The translations under genes were made by a program, and so were the position numbers. A model generated the notes under the pieces. The model ran no database searches. It saw nothing but the letters and a program-made list of their open reading frames with translations, and was not told where the DNA came from. From Lachnospiraceae bacterium UBA3273 (GTDB taxonomy: Bacteria; Bacillota; Clostridia; Lachnospirales; Lachnospiraceae), in assembly GCA_002362385.1 (NCBI GenBank), contig DEUB01000010.1, forward strand, positions 62,001 to 126,000: a stretch of DNA of 64,000 nucleotides. Direction: 5' to 3'. The stretch's first letter is position 1. Every line of letters starts with the position of its first letter. Of the stretch, positions 38,209 through 46,590 are shown piece after piece.

Positions 38209-38424
38209 ATGAATAAAGATACGTTTTCATTTATTATATATATGATTCATGCATGTGCAAATCAATGGGAGCAGAAACCCTCTGATGTATATAAAAGTAT
38301 GAAAAGTACAAATTGTATTATGGGATTTTTAGTGCCAAATTACGAGATCCTTCATACGCAAAGCACAAAGTATATTATTGAAGATATTAAGGAATATTTT
38401 AACGTCAGGGGGATATCCATATGA
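38209..38424 (+). CDS. DUF3791 protein (module partner)
   Basis: 71 aa; FIIYMIHACANQWEQKPSDVYKSMKSTNCIMGFLVPNYEILHTQSTKYIIEDIKEYF matches DUF3791, small helical proteins usually next to DUF3990 genes in toxin-antitoxin-like modules. Its stop overlaps the ATG of a DUF3990 remnant by four bases (ATGA), showing the ancestral coupling. Confidence 0.8.
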   Translation: MNKDTFSFIIYMIHACANQWEQKPSDVYKSMKSTNCIMGFLVPNYEILHTQSTKYIIEDIKEYFNVRGISI

Positions 38425-38456
38425 TTGTTTATCATGGTTCAAATGTGATTTTATGA
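38421..38456 (+). pseudogene. DUF3990 remnant (first 11 codons only)
   Basis: MIVYHGSNVIL then TGA. MIVYHGSN is the usual beginning of DUF3990 proteins, which look like ADP-ribosyltransferase-fold enzymes. The rest of the gene is absent; the downstream gene follows within 13 bases, so a deletion removed nearly all of it. Confidence 0.6.
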
Positions 38457-38468
38457 GGTAATGGAGAA

Positions 38469-38705
38469 ATGAATGAAGAAACGTTAGAAAGTGTGTATCT
38501 GGAAAATCTTGAAGAATGGATAATAGCATATTTAGCAAAGATATGTGATTTTTCCTATGAAAAGGCAATAGACCTATATTATAGCAGCAAATTATCTGAT
38601 AAGATATATCTTGGGAAAGATGGAATACAATATCTGGATTATAAGGTGTTAGCCCAGATATTGCTTGAAACGGAGAAAGAGCGGCTGGATTTCGGGAAAC
38701 TTTAA
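38469..38705 (+). CDS. Small helical protein, third member of the DUF3791/DUF3990 module
   Basis: 78 aa; MNEETLESVYLENLEEWIIAYLAKICDFSYEKAIDLYYSSKLSDKI resembles the DUF3791-like second partner often placed after DUF3990. GGTAATGGAG upstream. Antitoxin-like role is inference from module layout. Confidence 0.6.
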   Translation: MNEETLESVYLENLEEWIIAYLAKICDFSYEKAIDLYYSSKLSDKIYLGKDGIQYLDYKVLAQILLETEKERLDFGKL

Positions 38706-38745
38706 TTGTAAATGTTTGATGTGAATGATAAACGAGGGAAATAAA

Positions 38746-39567
38746 ATGAGGCTGAACGTAGCGGTTTTGCAAAAGAAATCATTGAATCGGCAATGCCAAA
38801 AAAGTACGGATATTATCATGGAAAAGATGCGGGAAGCGGCAAAAAATAAGGCAGACATTCTTTTATTGCCGGAGGCGTTTTTAACGGGATATGAGTTACC
38901 CATGAGTAACGACGAGGCGTTGGATGAGAACAGCCCTTATATTTCGGAAATATGTGGTGTTGCCAGAGAGCTTCATCTGGGAGTGGTGCTGACCGCCATT
39001 ACAAAAGGGGTAAATAAGCCGCAAAATTCGGCGTATGTAGTAGATAAAAACGGTATGGTAATCATGAAGTACTCAAAAGTCCATACATGTGATTTTGCGG
39101 ATGAGGCATGTCTTGAAAGCGGGAATGTATTTCATGTCTGTGATTTTCATGGAATAAAACTGGGTATCATGATCTGTTATGACCGGGAATATCCGGAAAG
39201 CGCACGTATCCTTATGTTAAAAGGTGCGGAAATAATTCTTGTTCCCAACGATTGCAGTGCAATGAAACCGCGCCTTTGTGCGTTACAGACCAGAGCCTAT
39301 GAGAATATGGCAGGTGTTGCAATGGCAAATCCCAATGGGGAAAATGCCGGTAATTCCTGTGCATTCAGTCCCATTTGCTGGGATGAAAACGGGATATGTG
39401 TGGATAACGTTTTACTGATGGCGGATGACGTGACAGAAGGTTTATTTTATGCAGAATTTGATTTGGATGCAATTCGTAATTACAGGGAGCATGAAATGAT
39501 GGGAAATACCTTCCGCAAGGCAGGGGCATATGATCTATTGTTGAGTGAGAAGATTGAATATCCGTAA
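38746..39567 (+). CDS. Carbon-nitrogen hydrolase (nitrilase superfamily)
   Basis: 273 aa. Catalytic triad Glu in LLPEAFLTGYELP, Lys in KYSKVHTCDFADEA, Cys in GIMICYDREYPESARIL. Likely amidase (omega-amidase or carbamoyl hydrolase type). GAGGGA at 38734-38739 sets the start. Confidence 0.92.
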   Translation: MRLNVAVLQKKSLNRQCQKSTDIIMEKMREAAKNKADILLLPEAFLTGYELPMSNDEALDENSPYISEICGVARELHLGVVLTAITKGVNKPQNSAYVVDKNGMVIMKYSKVHTCDFADEACLESGNVFHVCDFHGIKLGIMICYDREYPESARILMLKGAEIILVPNDCSAMKPRLCALQTRAYENMAGVAMANPNGENAGNSCAFSPICWDENGICVDNVLLMADDVTEGLFYAEFDLDAIRNYREHEMMGNTFRKAGAYDLLLSEKIEYP

Positions 39568-40020
39568 AGAACCGGACAAGCTGGTTTTAGCAAATCCAGG
39601 TTATGTCAGAACAGGTAAAAGACAGATGCGTCTTGGCGGTAAATCTAATCCGCGAAACAAGGCACTTATGAAAATGTTTAATTTGATTAATATTGGTGAA
39701 CGTGTCGGAAGCGGTGTATCGAACATCTTTAATGTTTGGGCTGACGAAGGCTGGGAAGAACCGGTAATTGAGGAGCGATTTGATCCGGACAGAACAGTAT
39801 TGTCGCTTTCTTTTAAGAAAAAAGTGACGAAAAAACTCAAGAAAAGTACGATGCTATTTTGAATGCTATGCAGTTTGATAAGTGGCATAAGGCTTCTCAA
39901 CTTGAAAGCATTGCGGGAGTTAAAGAATCAAGAATAAAAGTACTGCTTAAGGATATGACAGAGCAGGGATTGATAGAGAGCACTGGTAATACAAAGGGTA
40001 AAATGTATAAGAAAGGATGA
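39568..40020 (+). pseudogene. AlbA/RecG-like ATP-binding regulator, C-terminal fragment with frameshift
   Basis: Similarity starts directly after the nitrilase stop: KLVLANPGYVRTGKRQMRLGGKSNPRNKALMKMFNLINIGERVGSGVSNIF is the HATPase_c_4-type end of divergent-AAA/AlbA proteins (commonly annotated as RecG-like). The frame breaks in an A-rich stretch near 39823-39845; in the next frame the protein goes on as a winged helix (KWHKASQLESIAGVKESRIKVLLKDMTEQGLIES) up to TGA 40018-40020. The N-terminal half is missing. It ends six bases before the DGQHR gene, whose ribosome site lies over this stop. Confidence 0.75.
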
Positions 40021-40026
40021 CTTTAT

Positions 40027-41271
40027 ATGAAAATACAATATGATAGCTCAATACAAGATGACAAATGCATAAGGCTTGAAAATGAAGTTTCTGATTTTTA
40101 TGAAATATTTGAACCGATTGAGAAGATAATATATTTGTTAATGGATAAGGTAACAGGGGCAGTGTTTTGTGAATGTCACGTATCGGCAAAGAATTTAATA
40201 AATAATTGCACCGTAGATGTCCCGTTAGATCCGGAAGAACAATCGGATTATAGAGCAAACAGAGAGTTGGTTGAAGATAGTAGTGCATTTGCACAGATGA
40301 AGACTGATGCAAATAACGGACGTATATTTAGTAATATAGTTGCTGAATATAATGTAGAATTTGATGAAGAACATCCGCTGAAAATTGTAGGTGGTCAGCA
40401 CCGAATAAAAGCAATTCAAGAAGCATTAAAGAATGAAGTAGAAGAATATCATGGTATAAAAGTTTATTTTGATTTAAATATGGTACAAAGATTAGACGTA
40501 CAGTTGATTTCTAATACAAATATTGCAGTTTCTGCTGATTTGCTCGATCGAATGATGGAAACGGTAAAAGGTCCAGAACTAAGAAATTGGTGTCACGAAG
40601 TTGGTTTGTTGGATGATAATAGTGATTTTGCGGATAAGAAACAGCGAGGTAATTGCATAACTGTAAGAGAAGCAAGAACTTTTATTATTAACTATTTCTT
40701 AGGAAACAGTGTGTCTGACTTTGAAAAAGAGAAAACAGATGGAGTTATTGCCAAGACAGGTGGTAATGATGAAGATTGGGATAAATTAAAAGAGGACCAT
40801 CCTGAAATGTGGAATGATAAGAAATTAAAGGAAGCGGGAATTGCTTTCGCAAACTTGGCAAATAAGCAAAAAGAATATTTTGCAGAAGATGGAAAAAAGC
40901 CGTCACGAGAATATGCAGATAAGGCGTTTAATTATGCTATTATAGCATCATGGGCATTTGTGGCAGGGCTCTTGTCTGATAATGACATTAGAAGGATAAG
41001 GCATTTTGAATTGCCAGACCATTCTAAGAAAGATCCATTAAATGCAGAAGCATTGGCTTCGGCAAGGCATAAAAGTGACCCGGAGAATTATAGAGGATTA
41101 GGAACACGAACTGACGCAAAAGAAAGAGGTCGGCTTATAGAATTATTTTATTTACAGGCAGAAGAAGGTAAGGGAATAACCAAAGCGCATATCAACCTGG
41201 CATTAAGTAAGTATTTTGCTAAGCAGGCAAACTTGGAAGTACAAAAGATTGAGAAAAAGGTAAGAAGATGA
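40027..41271 (+). CDS. DGQHR/ParB-like protein, first gene of candidate defence operon
   Basis: 414 aa. Contains IVGGQHRIKAIQEALKNE at about residues 121-138, a variant of the D-G-Q-H-R motif known from DndB and related ParB/sulfiredoxin-like proteins. N-terminal part before it (FCECHVSAKNLINN) fits the family's beta hairpin. The C-terminal 200 residues are mixed helical and not recognised. DndB regulates DNA phosphorothioation, but no dnd or dpt genes are here. AAAGGATG overlaps the upstream pseudogene's stop. Overlaps the next gene by four bases (ATGA). Confidence 0.72.
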   Translation: MKIQYDSSIQDDKCIRLENEVSDFYEIFEPIEKIIYLLMDKVTGAVFCECHVSAKNLINNCTVDVPLDPEEQSDYRANRELVEDSSAFAQMKTDANNGRIFSNIVAEYNVEFDEEHPLKIVGGQHRIKAIQEALKNEVEEYHGIKVYFDLNMVQRLDVQLISNTNIAVSADLLDRMMETVKGPELRNWCHEVGLLDDNSDFADKKQRGNCITVREARTFIINYFLGNSVSDFEKEKTDGVIAKTGGNDEDWDKLKEDHPEMWNDKKLKEAGIAFANLANKQKEYFAEDGKKPSREYADKAFNYAIIASWAFVAGLLSDNDIRRIRHFELPDHSKKDPLNAEALASARHKSDPENYRGLGTRTDAKERGRLIELFYLQAEEGKGITKAHINLALSKYFAKQANLEVQKIEKKVRR

Positions 41272-41816
41272 AAGAATTTGACTTTTTTGGAGAAATGCTT
41301 TTTGAAGAAGCTAAATATTATTTAGAGATTGCTAAATCTGAGGAGGATGGAAGTGAACATCAAGTAGCATCGCTTCATGCAAGTTTGTTATTGTCTATGA
41401 GTGCATTAGAAGCTTATGTAAATGCGGTTTCTGAAGAATTAGTATCAAGCTTTCAACTAAATATATATGAAAAATCACTCTTGTCTGAAAAAAATATTGA
41501 ATTGGATAAGGGAGTGCCGAAATTGGGCAAAGGTTTGAAGATGCAGCGGCTAATTGATAGAATAGCTTTTATTTATTCTAAGTATTCAATGAAAGAGTTG
41601 TCAGATGCGGACTTGTGGTATATGGAAATAAAGCAAACTATTGATTTGAGAAATGGTTTAGTTCATCCTAAAAGTGTTGTACAAGTAACATATACTCAGA
41701 TTGAGAAGGCATTATGGAGTGTTTTGAATACGGTAAATGCATTATACTTGGCAGTATATAAACGGAAAGTTCCAATATATAATTACGGAATACAAGCAAA
41801 AGTGCTTGGCGAATAA
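41268..41816 (+). CDS. HEPN-type protein
   Basis: 182 aa, all-helical. Carries RNGLVH at about residues 128-133, the R-x4-H motif of HEPN ribonucleases, in a fitting helix context (WYMEIKQTIDLRNGLVHPKS); N-terminal helices HASLLLSMSALEAYVNAVSEEL are like other HEPN proteins. HEPN proteins act as RNases or RNA/nucleotide binding partners in toxin and abortive-infection systems. Translationally coupled to the DGQHR gene; 24 bases before the AbiH gene. Confidence 0.72.
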   Translation: MKEFDFFGEMLFEEAKYYLEIAKSEEDGSEHQVASLHASLLLSMSALEAYVNAVSEELVSSFQLNIYEKSLLSEKNIELDKGVPKLGKGLKMQRLIDRIAFIYSKYSMKELSDADLWYMEIKQTIDLRNGLVHPKSVVQVTYTQIEKALWSVLNTVNALYLAVYKRKVPIYNYGIQAKVLGE

Positions 41817-41840
41817 GTTGTACAAAGAGAGGAATGCACC

Positions 41841-43082
41841 ATGAATATTCTTGTTTTAGGAAATGGATTTGATTTGGCACATGGTTTGCCGACTTCGTAT
41901 AAGGATTTTTTGGCTTTTTGTAAAAAGATTGAGTCATTGTATAAATACAACGAAACCATTTCTCAAAGTAAATATAAAGCAAAAGAAATTGATTCGTGGA
42001 AAATGAATGAAAGTATAAAAGAAAGATTTGTTAATGCCTATGCAGATAGAAAAACTGACAAATGTATTTGCGAAGAAGGGATTGAAGTACTCGTTTCAAT
42101 CGACTCTATATATGATGAATTATATGAATATATACAACAAAATACTTGGCTTGAATATTTTTGGAATGCACCAACATATGTAGGAGAAAATTGGATTGAT
42201 TTCGAAAAGGAGATAGCAGAAGTTGTTAAGTCGTTGGATGTTGCAAGGGAATGGATGGAATGTGGTAATTCGATAAAAGATTTGGAAAACGGAGATGGTG
42301 TTACTGTTATTACAATCTGGAAAGCTTCAAAGTGGAACTTAAAAGATGCATTTAAGGGATTACCGGAAATGGATAAATTTATCGAATTCCTTGGTCATGA
42401 ACTTGATAAGTTGATACGTATTTTGGAAATATATATTGATGAGTTTATCGGAAAAATTGAGGTTGAAAAGAGAAGTCAAGACGTATTAGATATAAATGCA
42501 GATCACGTTTTTTCATTTAATTATTCTGATACTCATGAAAGATTGTATGCAGTTAAAGAAAAAATAGAATATGATTATGTGCACGGAAAAGCAGATGTAA
42601 ATAATGTAATAGCATCAAATAATATGGTTTTAGGAATTGAAGAGTATCTTGAAGATAGTAGAAAAAATGAAGATATTAGATTTATAGCATTTAAGAAATT
42701 TTATCAGAGAATACATAAACAGACTGGATGCGAATATAAGAAGTGGATAGAAAAGATTGCTGAAGATGAAAAGAAGAAAAAATCGTGGCTTGTAGATAAT
42801 AAAGACCATTCAAGAGACTATAGACATAATTTGTATATATTTGGGCACTCATTAGATGTATCGGATAGAGATATCTTAAGGGAATTTATTTTACATGATA
42901 ATGTAGATACAACTGTTTTTTATTATGAAAGAATCGATGAAAACGGTGTCAGTGATAATGGAAGAACTGAATTAGGTCAAAAAATAGCAAATCTTGTGAA
43001 GGTAATTGGTCAAGAAGAACTTATCAAAAGAACTGGTGGCAGTACTAAGACAATAAACTTTAAGCTTCAGCAAAATATGTGA
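41841..43082 (+). CDS. AbiH family abortive-infection protein
   Basis: 413 aa. Begins with the AbiH signature ILVLGNGFDLAHGLPTSYKDFLAF (G-N-G-F-D at residues 7-11). Later: FSFNYSDTHERLY (about 222), VHGKAD (about 246) and IFGHSLDVSDRDILREFI (about 333); this order (N-Y, H-G, G-x-S-L-x-x-x-D) is reminiscent of SIR2-like NAD-binding proteins, which I offer as inference. AbiH of Lactococcus confers phage resistance by an unknown route. Last gene of the operon, followed by a hairpin with seven T. Confidence 0.85.
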   Translation: MNILVLGNGFDLAHGLPTSYKDFLAFCKKIESLYKYNETISQSKYKAKEIDSWKMNESIKERFVNAYADRKTDKCICEEGIEVLVSIDSIYDELYEYIQQNTWLEYFWNAPTYVGENWIDFEKEIAEVVKSLDVAREWMECGNSIKDLENGDGVTVITIWKASKWNLKDAFKGLPEMDKFIEFLGHELDKLIRILEIYIDEFIGKIEVEKRSQDVLDINADHVFSFNYSDTHERLYAVKEKIEYDYVHGKADVNNVIASNNMVLGIEEYLEDSRKNEDIRFIAFKKFYQRIHKQTGCEYKKWIEKIAEDEKKKKSWLVDNKDHSRDYRHNLYIFGHSLDVSDRDILREFILHDNVDTTVFYYERIDENGVSDNGRTELGQKIANLVKVIGQEELIKRTGGSTKTINFKLQQNM

Positions 43083-43116
43083 AATATATAATGATATAGT
43101 ATGTTTTTTAGTAAAG

Positions 43117-43153
43117 ATACACATAATAATAGCCTTTCGTGTATACTTTTTTT
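43117..43153 (+). terminator. Terminator of the defence operon
   Basis: ATACAC (43117-43122) pairs with GTGTAT (43139-43144), followed within two bases by seven T. The following bases to 43287 hold two copies of AAATGTGTATCA and no gene. Confidence 0.5.
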
Positions 43154-43287
43154 AAATGTGTATCACACTGTACATCACGGCATCTGTGACGTATTAAAAA
43201 GGGACACAGCGTGCTCTGATACTTGATAATATGTATCACGCTCCCCCAAATGTGTATCATACCCCGGATTTTTGTAAAAAAACAATT

Positions 43288-43293
43288 TACATT
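43288..43293. repeat. Target-site duplication, left (TACATT)
   Basis: TACATT directly abuts the left terminal repeat and is repeated exactly after the right terminal repeat. Confidence 0.8.
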
Positions 43294-44880
43294 GTGTCTG
43301 CTGATTAATTCTAAAACACTTGATTTTACTGATTTGTGTCCCGATATCTGGTATAATATCTACAAAGGTTTAAATGAAACAGGCTCATTTTTCCTGCAGC
43401 TTTTTATGGATAACGGGGTAAAACACATGTATAAACCGCTTGATAAGTTACAGCATTCGTTCCTTGATTTCAACCAACCCATGGGGCTTAAAATGAATCC
43501 GGATAACCGGTGGGTCAAAATGGCTGACTGTATCCCGTGGGATGAATTTGAAATAAAATATACACAGCTTTTCCCAAGCGATACTGGCAATGTTGCCAAA
43601 ACGCTGCGTATGGCGCTGGGCTCCCTAATCATCCAAGCAAAGTTTCAGTTTGCTGACCGTGAACTTGTGAAACAGATCACGGAGAACCCATACCTGTAGT
43701 ATTTTATCAGGCTTCCCGGATATCAGGAAGAAGCCCCGTTTGATGCAAGCACGCTTGTCCTGTTCCGTAAACGCATTACAGCAGAAATACTGATGGAAGC
43801 AAATGAGTACCTTTTTGCACACAAAGAGGATGGTAAAAATGACAATACCCCTCCATCTGCCGGAGGCTCATGCGCTCCTGATATTGCAAAAGAAGATGGG
43901 AACAGAGGTACACTGACACTGGATGCGGCCTGTGCGCCGATCAACATCCGTTACCCACAGGATATTTGCCTGCTGAATGAGGCAAGAGAAAAGCTGGAGA
44001 TCATTATTTGCCGTTTCTGCAAATCTTATGGACTGCCGCTGCCAAGGCGGTACAGGAGGTGCGCCCGGAAAGACTATCTTGCCTATGCCAAAAGCAGAAA
44101 GCACAGTGCGGAGAAAATACGGAAGGCACTCCGTAAGCAGCTCGGTTACGTTGCAAGGAATCTTCGGTATCTGGATGGATTTATGAGCCATGGATATGCC
44201 ATGACAGATAAAGAGATTAGCCTGTACTTGACGATCTTCGCGCTGTATGGATAGCAGAAGTATATGTATGATAACAGGGTACATTCCGTAGAACACCGTA
44301 TTGTGAGTATCACGCAGCCATGGATCCGGCCAATCGTGAGGGGAAAGGTCAAAGCGCCTGTTGAATTCGGAGCATAGTTTGACCTGAGCCTTGACAGTGA
44401 AGGCTACGGACACATCGAAAAGATATCGTTTGAACCGTACAATGAAAGCGCCTGCCTGATAGAGGCGGTGGAACGTTTCAAAGTGCGTACCGGCCATTAT
44501 CCGGAACGTGTACTGGCGGATCAGATCTACCAGACAAGAGAAAACCGGAACTATTGTAAAGCCCATGGTATCCGCATATCGAGCCCGAAGCTTGGCAGAC
44601 CGGGCGTAAATACAAAAACGAATAAAAAACAGGAGTATCAGGATAACAGAGACAGAATCGAAGTGGAACGTACCTTCAGTTTAAGCAAACGCTGTTACGG
44701 AATGGACTGTATTGTAACAAAACTGAAAGAAACGTAGCTGACCTCCATCGCAATATCCGTATTCGTGCCGAATCTGTTTAAGATTCACAAGCGGATATTT
44801 TACGCTCTTTTATATCTGTTCCAATATTGGAATAGATATAAACGTTGGAGTATGCAGATATTCGCTTAATCAGCAGACAC
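43294..44880 (+). mobile_element. Insertion sequence, IS1182/IS5-like, 1587 bp
   Basis: Bounded by perfect 15-base terminal inverted repeats GTGTCTGCTGATTAA (43294-43308) and its complement (44866-44880), flanked by a 6-base TACATT duplication. One transposase frame fills it. Ends and target duplication are undamaged, pointing to recent insertion, although the transposase frame contains four TAG codons. It lies 211 bases after the abiH stop. Confidence 0.88.
43427..44869 (+). pseudogene. IS1182/IS5-type transposase frame with four in-frame TAG codons
   Basis: One continuous 480-codon frame: DUF772-type N-terminal (LFPSDTGNVAKTLRMALGSL, FDASTLVLFRKRI) and DDE C-terminal (PIVRGKVKAPVEFGA, YPERVLADQIYQTRENR, ERTFSLSKRCYGMD). 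TAG occurs at 43697, 44252, 44375 and 44735; there is no TAA, TGA or frameshift before the final TAA at 44867-44869, which lies in the right terminal repeat. By family memory the first (ENPYL-TAG-YF) stands for Gln, as probably do the second and fourth, and the third (EFGA-TAG-F) for Lys. Called a pseudogene by convention; readthrough cannot be excluded. Confidence 0.85.
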
Positions 44881-44886
44881 TACATT
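44881..44886. repeat. Target-site duplication, right (TACATT)
   Basis: Exact copy of 43288-43293. The 199 bases from here to the methyltransferase gene contain no gene. Confidence 0.8.
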
Positions 44887-45085
44887 CCGGTTCGCCTATG
44901 CTATATTATTACTTAGGTGGATGGAAAATAGCGGATTATCATGATACGAATCTGCAACACTTTCTCAGGAAAAAGATAAAATAATAGGTAAAATATCCAT
45001 AAAATGAGTCAAAAAACGGCAAAAACCGTAACAAATAGGTTTCTAAATACGACCAAATCAGACCGTTTATAAGGGGGAAAAACAT

Positions 45086-45793
45086 ATGAACATCAATAAC
45101 TATAAGCAGTACATTTCAGCAGAAACCATGATGGGACCAAATAGTATAAGGATTTTAGAAGAACTGTTTAACAAGTATCCTTTACAAGTGACTCCCGATG
45201 ATGCCATTCTTGATTTAGGATGCGGAACGGGAATAACCAGCCTGGTAATTGCGAAGGAGACCGGGGCAAGGGTTTATGCAAACGATCTCTGGGTAAATGC
45301 AGAAGAGAATGGAAAACGATTTGAGAAGTGGGGGATTGGCAAACAGGTAATTCCCGTTTGTGAAGATGCCAATGACCTTCATTTTAAAGAAAAGCAATTT
45401 AATGCTTTGGTCAGTATTGACTCTTATCATTATTTTGCAGGTCATAAAGGATTTTTTCAAGAAAAGATTCTGCCATTTATAAAAGATAAAGGTGTGGTGC
45501 TGATCGGCATTCCAGGGTTGAAGGATAAATATACAGACCGTGCCGAAGAACTTCTTTCTGATTGGCTTGGGGATGAAGCCTATATGTTTAAAAGCTCAAC
45601 GCGATGGAAAGAGCTGATTGGCAGCAGCGATAGGGTTGAATCGGTAAAAACGTGGGAAATGGATTGCTTTAGCAAAGCATGGGACGAGTGGCTTGCAGTT
45701 GATAATGATTTTGCCAGAGGCGATAAGCGGCATTTTGAAGCGATCATTGAACCGTATACCTGCTTTGTCGGCATCTATATAAAGTTAAAATAG
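45086..45793 (+). CDS. Class I SAM-dependent methyltransferase
   Basis: 235 aa. SAM motif I LDLGCGTGITSLVIA (about 42-56), ANDLW (motif II), CEDANDLHF, and LVSIDSYHYF (motif IV). Substrate unknown; the motif II form and SIDSYHYF are like cyclopropane/phosphoethanolamine-type small-molecule methyltransferases. AAGGGGG ribosome site. Likely co-transcribed with the next gene. Confidence 0.9.
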   Translation: MNINNYKQYISAETMMGPNSIRILEELFNKYPLQVTPDDAILDLGCGTGITSLVIAKETGARVYANDLWVNAEENGKRFEKWGIGKQVIPVCEDANDLHFKEKQFNALVSIDSYHYFAGHKGFFQEKILPFIKDKGVVLIGIPGLKDKYTDRAEELLSDWLGDEAYMFKSSTRWKELIGSSDRVESVKTWEMDCFSKAWDEWLAVDNDFARGDKRHFEAIIEPYTCFVGIYIKLK

Positions 45794-45830
45794 GCTTTGC
45801 AGCTGAATCGAAGCCGGAGGATAAAAAGAT

Positions 45831-46361
45831 ATGAGAAAAATCAGTTTATTTATTGCCATGAGTCTTGACGGGTATATTGCAGATAGCGAAGGCGGTGTGG
45901 ATTGGCTGAAAGGACACGGCAGCGATGATGAGAATATTGATACCTATTCCGAGTTTGTAAAGGATATCGACACCATCCTGATGGGGTGGAATACGTATCA
46001 TCAAATTGTGACGGAGCTTTCTCCTGAAGAGTGGGTATATCAGGATTTTACAACTTATGTGATTACGCATAATGAGCATGATTCTTCGGAAAAAATCCAG
46101 TTTGTAAATATGAATCCTGTTGGGCTGGCAAAAAGGTTAAAAGAAGAAAACGGAAAAGATATCTGGATATGCGGCGGTGCCAATCTCATTCAGCAGTTAA
46201 TAAATGAGGATTTTATTGACTACTATTATATTACTGTAATTCCTACGATTTTAGGTTCCGGTATCCGGTTGTTTGAAAATGTAGAACATGAGATTAAGCT
46301 GAGATTGCTTAATACACAGTCATATAATGGTATGACGGATTTGATCTATACACGAAGATGA
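45831..46361 (+). CDS. Dihydrofolate reductase family protein (RibD C-terminal type)
   Basis: 176 aa. KISLFIAMSLDGYIADSEGGVDWL start, DTILMGWNTYHQIV, and IWICGGANLIQQLINEDFIDYYYITVIPTILGSGIRLF. A pyrimidine-reductase-like NADPH enzyme; likely not a true DHFR. CCGGAGG ribosome site; 37 bases after the methyltransferase. Confidence 0.9.
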   Translation: MRKISLFIAMSLDGYIADSEGGVDWLKGHGSDDENIDTYSEFVKDIDTILMGWNTYHQIVTELSPEEWVYQDFTTYVITHNEHDSSEKIQFVNMNPVGLAKRLKEENGKDIWICGGANLIQQLINEDFIDYYYITVIPTILGSGIRLFENVEHEIKLRLLNTQSYNGMTDLIYTRR

Positions 46362-46530
46362 ATTATGGCTTAACGAAAGCTGTTTTCTTTTTGCAATAGG
46401 ACAGCGCTGAACAAAATAGTAAAGAATTTTCTGACTCTGACATCAATGGTAAAAGGCAGGAAATTATAAACATAGCTAATGGATATTACATTGTTCGTTG
46501 TAAAAAGTGTTATTATAATTCGATAGATCG

Positions 46531-46559
46531 TTGTAATTTTTGTAATTGAATGCTATAAT
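46531..46559 (+). promoter_or_regulatory. Promoter of AAA/DUF4143 gene
   Basis: TTGTAA at 46531-46536, 17-base spacer, perfect TATAAT at 46554-46559 with TG at 46551-46552. Confidence 0.7.
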
Positions 46560-46590
46560 GTGCTCAAATTATAATGATGGAGGTGCATCT

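Noticed and set aside
43083..43287. Repeated AAATGTGTATCA motifs before the IS, considered as a CRISPR-like or attachment region
   Set aside because: Only two good copies and one weak copy, irregular spacing and no leader or cas genes.
43868..44566. Minus-strand open frame (232 aa) across the IS
   Set aside because: Shadow frame of the transposase; no ribosome site and the plus-strand frame has clear family motifs.
46403..46551. Open frame ending in a Cys-rich sequence (IVRCKKCYYNSIDRCNFCN) between the DHFR-like and ATPase genes
   Set aside because: No start codon with ribosome site and the frame begins right after a stop; may be a gene remnant, but nothing supports it beyond two CxxC-type pairs.
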